A stretch of DNA of 64,000 bases from Candidatus Pristimantibacillus lignocellulolyticus. Lineage in GTDB: Bacteria > Bacillota > Bacilli > Paenibacillales > Paenibacillaceae. The stretch covers positions 2,357,001 through 2,421,000 of the forward strand of contig CP097899.1 in NCBI GenBank assembly GCA_023639215.1, read 5' to 3'. A program made the position numbers and the translations under genes. A model generated the notes under the pieces. It searched no databases, was not told where the DNA came from, and saw only the letters and a program-made list of their open reading frames with translations. Of the stretch, positions 62,324-64,000 are shown in pieces; the first letter of the stretch is position 1; every line of letters starts with the position of its first letter.

Positions 62324-63574
62324 ATGAAGGCAACTTTAAGTAAATGGAAATATCCTTCTATATTACTTTTTGGTATTGGTGTTTCTAATCTCGGTGAGTG
62401 GATTTATTTTATAGCATTTAACTTAATCATTCTAGACATGACTGGGTCAGCATTTGCTGTGTCTATGTTATATGTAATAAGACCACTTGCGACGATTATG
62501 ACGAATTTTTGGGCGGGGAGTGTTATTGATAGGTTTAATAAAAAAAAGATGATGGTACTATTAGATATATCCCGGGCTTCATTAATTGCAATATTACCAT
62601 TACTAGACTCTGTATTATGGATTTATTTCTGGATTTTTATTATTAGTATGGGTAACTCTATTTTTGGAACGACCTCTATGACATACATAACGAAATTAAT
62701 ACCACTTCATCTAAGAAAAAGGTTCAACTCACTACATAGTTTAGTATCTTCAAGTGCGTTTCTAATTGGTCCAGCAATAGCTGGTGTATTATTTATCATT
62801 GGTTCCCCAACTATGGCTATTTTTGTTTATGCAATCGGATTATTTTTATCTGGTCTAATCACTTTGTTAATGCCCGATGTTGAGAAAAATGAAATCCTTA
62901 CAACAGAGGACAATAAACTCACATTAAGAAAAATAAGACTAGATTGGAAAGCTGTAGGAAGCTTTAGTAGCAAAAATAAATATGTTATGCTGATATACTT
63001 TTTATTTACTTTTATCACAATAGTTTTAGCTAGCGGGGTAGACTCGTTAGAAGCAGCTTTCTCTAAGCAAGTCTTGAGTTTAACAGATAGCGATTATAGT
63101 TTTCTAGTCACTATAGCTGGAGCAGGAGCTATAGTAGGAGCCCTAATTAACTCTGTCATTGTAAAAAATATAAGTATTTCTTTGTTAATTGGTTTGGGTA
63201 CCGTTTTTATATCAGTTGGATACAGTATTTACGCATTTTCAAATACTTTTACAATGGCTGCAGCTGGATTTTTTATTCTTTCGTTTTTTAATGCCTATGC
63301 AAATACTGGGTTTCTTACTTTTTTTCAAAATAACATTCCAGTTCATATTATGGGGAGAGTAGGAAGTGTATATGGTCTAATTCAATCTATATTTGTCATA
63401 ATAATAACTATTTTAATGGGATTAGTAGCTGAAGTAGATATGATTCAAATGGTAGTTATAACAGTCGTATTACTCATGTTAGTCATTTCATTAATTCTTT
63501 TATTAGTTGCAGGTCTACCTTCTAAAAGAGAAGTTTTCAAATCCGAATTTGTAAATGAAAAATTTAATATCTAA
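62324..63574 (+). CDS. MFS exporter (MFS_3/MefA-like) under T-box control
   Basis: 416 residues, 12 TM helices; WAGSVIDRFNKKKMM loop near residue 65-80 and a C-terminal half typical of MFS_3 efflux proteins. AAGGGGTGA precedes the ATG, about 45 nt after the T-box terminator. Very AT-rich relative to neighbours, as is its leader, which hints at transfer. T-box control implies induction when tRNA-Gln is uncharged; candidates for cargo are an amino acid/peptide or an antibiotic that blocks charging. Confidence 0.9.
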   Translation: MKATLSKWKYPSILLFGIGVSNLGEWIYFIAFNLIILDMTGSAFAVSMLYVIRPLATIMTNFWAGSVIDRFNKKKMMVLLDISRASLIAILPLLDSVLWIYFWIFIISMGNSIFGTTSMTYITKLIPLHLRKRFNSLHSLVSSSAFLIGPAIAGVLFIIGSPTMAIFVYAIGLFLSGLITLLMPDVEKNEILTTEDNKLTLRKIRLDWKAVGSFSSKNKYVMLIYFLFTFITIVLASGVDSLEAAFSKQVLSLTDSDYSFLVTIAGAGAIVGALINSVIVKNISISLLIGLGTVFISVGYSIYAFSNTFTMAAAGFFILSFFNAYANTGFLTFFQNNIPVHIMGRVGSVYGLIQSIFVIIITILMGLVAEVDMIQMVVITVVLLMLVISLILLLVAGLPSKREVFKSEFVNEKFNI

Positions 63575-63645
63575 CCTTACGCTCGCTCGAAATAATTCAG
63601 CAATACTTTTTTCCAAGTCATATTGTAATTGTAGATGAACGAAAA

Positions 63646-63693
63646 GATGGATAGAAATTCAGATATAATCTGAAATCTCTATCCATCTTTTTT
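63646..63693. terminator. Intrinsic terminator between MFS and OsmC genes
   Basis: GATGGATAGA (63646-63655) pairs with TCTATCCATC (63678-63687), inner TTCAGAT/ATCTGAA stem, T6 on the plus side and A4 before it, so it can serve both convergent genes. Confidence 0.88.
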
Positions 63694-63722
63694 GCCTTAT
63701 GAAGGGGTTCTCAAAGAATTAT

Positions 63723-64000
63723 TTAATTTTCGATAATGATGTTTGCTAATTTAAGATTAACTGGGTTAGCAATGGTATCTCCAACTGGACATTTACTCTC
63801 CAAAAACTGTACAAATTCATCTACTTTTTCTTTCGGCGAATCAGTTTTAATTGTAAATGTATAACGAATATCAGAGTAGCCTGGTCTAACATCAGATTTA
63901 TTAAAGAAACCATCTAAATCAAGTTCGCCTTCAACGTCCACTTTGAAATCGTCTAGTTTCACACCAAACTTAGGAGCATAAACTCTAGCAACAATAGCTT
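63723..64000 (-). CDS. OsmC/Ohr-family protein (5' partial)
   Basis: The frame is open to the right edge; in-frame codons before the GTG at 63962 read AIVARVYAPKFG, continuous with the family, so the start lies outside the window. The C-terminal half of OsmC is present, including the catalytic-type Cys in LESKCPVGDTI and the end NPVNLKL. Members reduce organic hydroperoxides with a pair of Cys residues; the first Cys is beyond the edge. Confidence 0.85.
   Translation of the reverse strand, partial: AIVARVYAPKFGVKLDDFKVDVEGELDLDGFFNKSDVRPGYSDIRYTFTIKTDSPKEKVDEFVQFLESKCPVGDTIANPVNLKLANIIIEN

Overview
The window looks like chromosome from a spore-former-type Gram-positive (Bacillota), most likely Paenibacillaceae. 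Evidence: strong GGAGG ribosome binding sites, TTG/GTG starts, S-layer-homology (SLH) anchored exoenzymes, several CcpA cre sites, YesMN-type two-component systems beside sugar ABC operons, and a T-box leader. I see no rRNA, tRNA, CRISPR array, intact IS element or prophage. The placement is inference from gene content, not from a search.

Layout. 1-2.8 kb: an esterase with cohesin and dockerin modules (cut by the left edge) and a cohesin-SLH anchor protein. 3-4.6 kb: an ACT-domain malic enzyme. 5-11.4 kb: YesM/YesN sensor pair plus a sugar ABC importer without its own ATPase. 11.5-15.2 kb: CcpA-controlled glycerate permease and glycerate kinase, with a CdaR-type regulator facing them. 15.5-20.1 kb: a DUF975 membrane protein, two MFS exporters, and a TetR repressor divergent from the second. 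20.4-25.4 kb: a tandem pair of GH18 chitinases and the decayed end of a third. 25.9-37.2 kb: nucleoside salvage, made of a rotted copy of the regulator-deoD region now fused ahead of a nucleobase permease, then the intact set regulator, deoD, BMP lipoprotein, ABC ATPase, two permeases, nucleoside hydrolase and deoB. 37.2-43.5 kb: a GyrI-like protein, an SLH-like protein with a Pro-Asn-Thr-Glu repeat tail, and a large GH18-SLH chitinase. 43.7-48.2 kb: a small membrane protein, a YbgA/DUF1722 protein, an OmpR/HisKA pair and a serine hydrolase. 48.4-52.6 kb: TetR, two SDR oxidoreductases, a PNPOx-like protein, a 62-residue polar protein and an alpha/beta hydrolase. 52.8-60.9 kb: a second ATPase-less sugar importer followed by a solute-binding protein, YesM-type kinase and YesN-type regulator. 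61-64 kb: a methyltransferase that has lost its start, a T-box leader driving an MFS exporter, and an OsmC-family gene cut by the right edge.

The theme is scavenging: surface-anchored polymer degradation (chitinases, esterase), sugar and nucleoside uptake, and catabolite control. The points most worth a second look are the T-box with an apparent glutamine (CAA) specifier ahead of an exporter; the exporter cassette abutting a beheaded methyltransferase; the fossil nucleoside locus that appears to have handed its promoter region to a permease; an OmpR regulator whose only well-placed start is ATC; a TTAAGA-N5-TTAAGA box shared by two loci; 22-bp-period heptamer repeats ahead of both YesMN-linked transporter operons; and a possible binding-protein/kinase/regulator three-component sensor.
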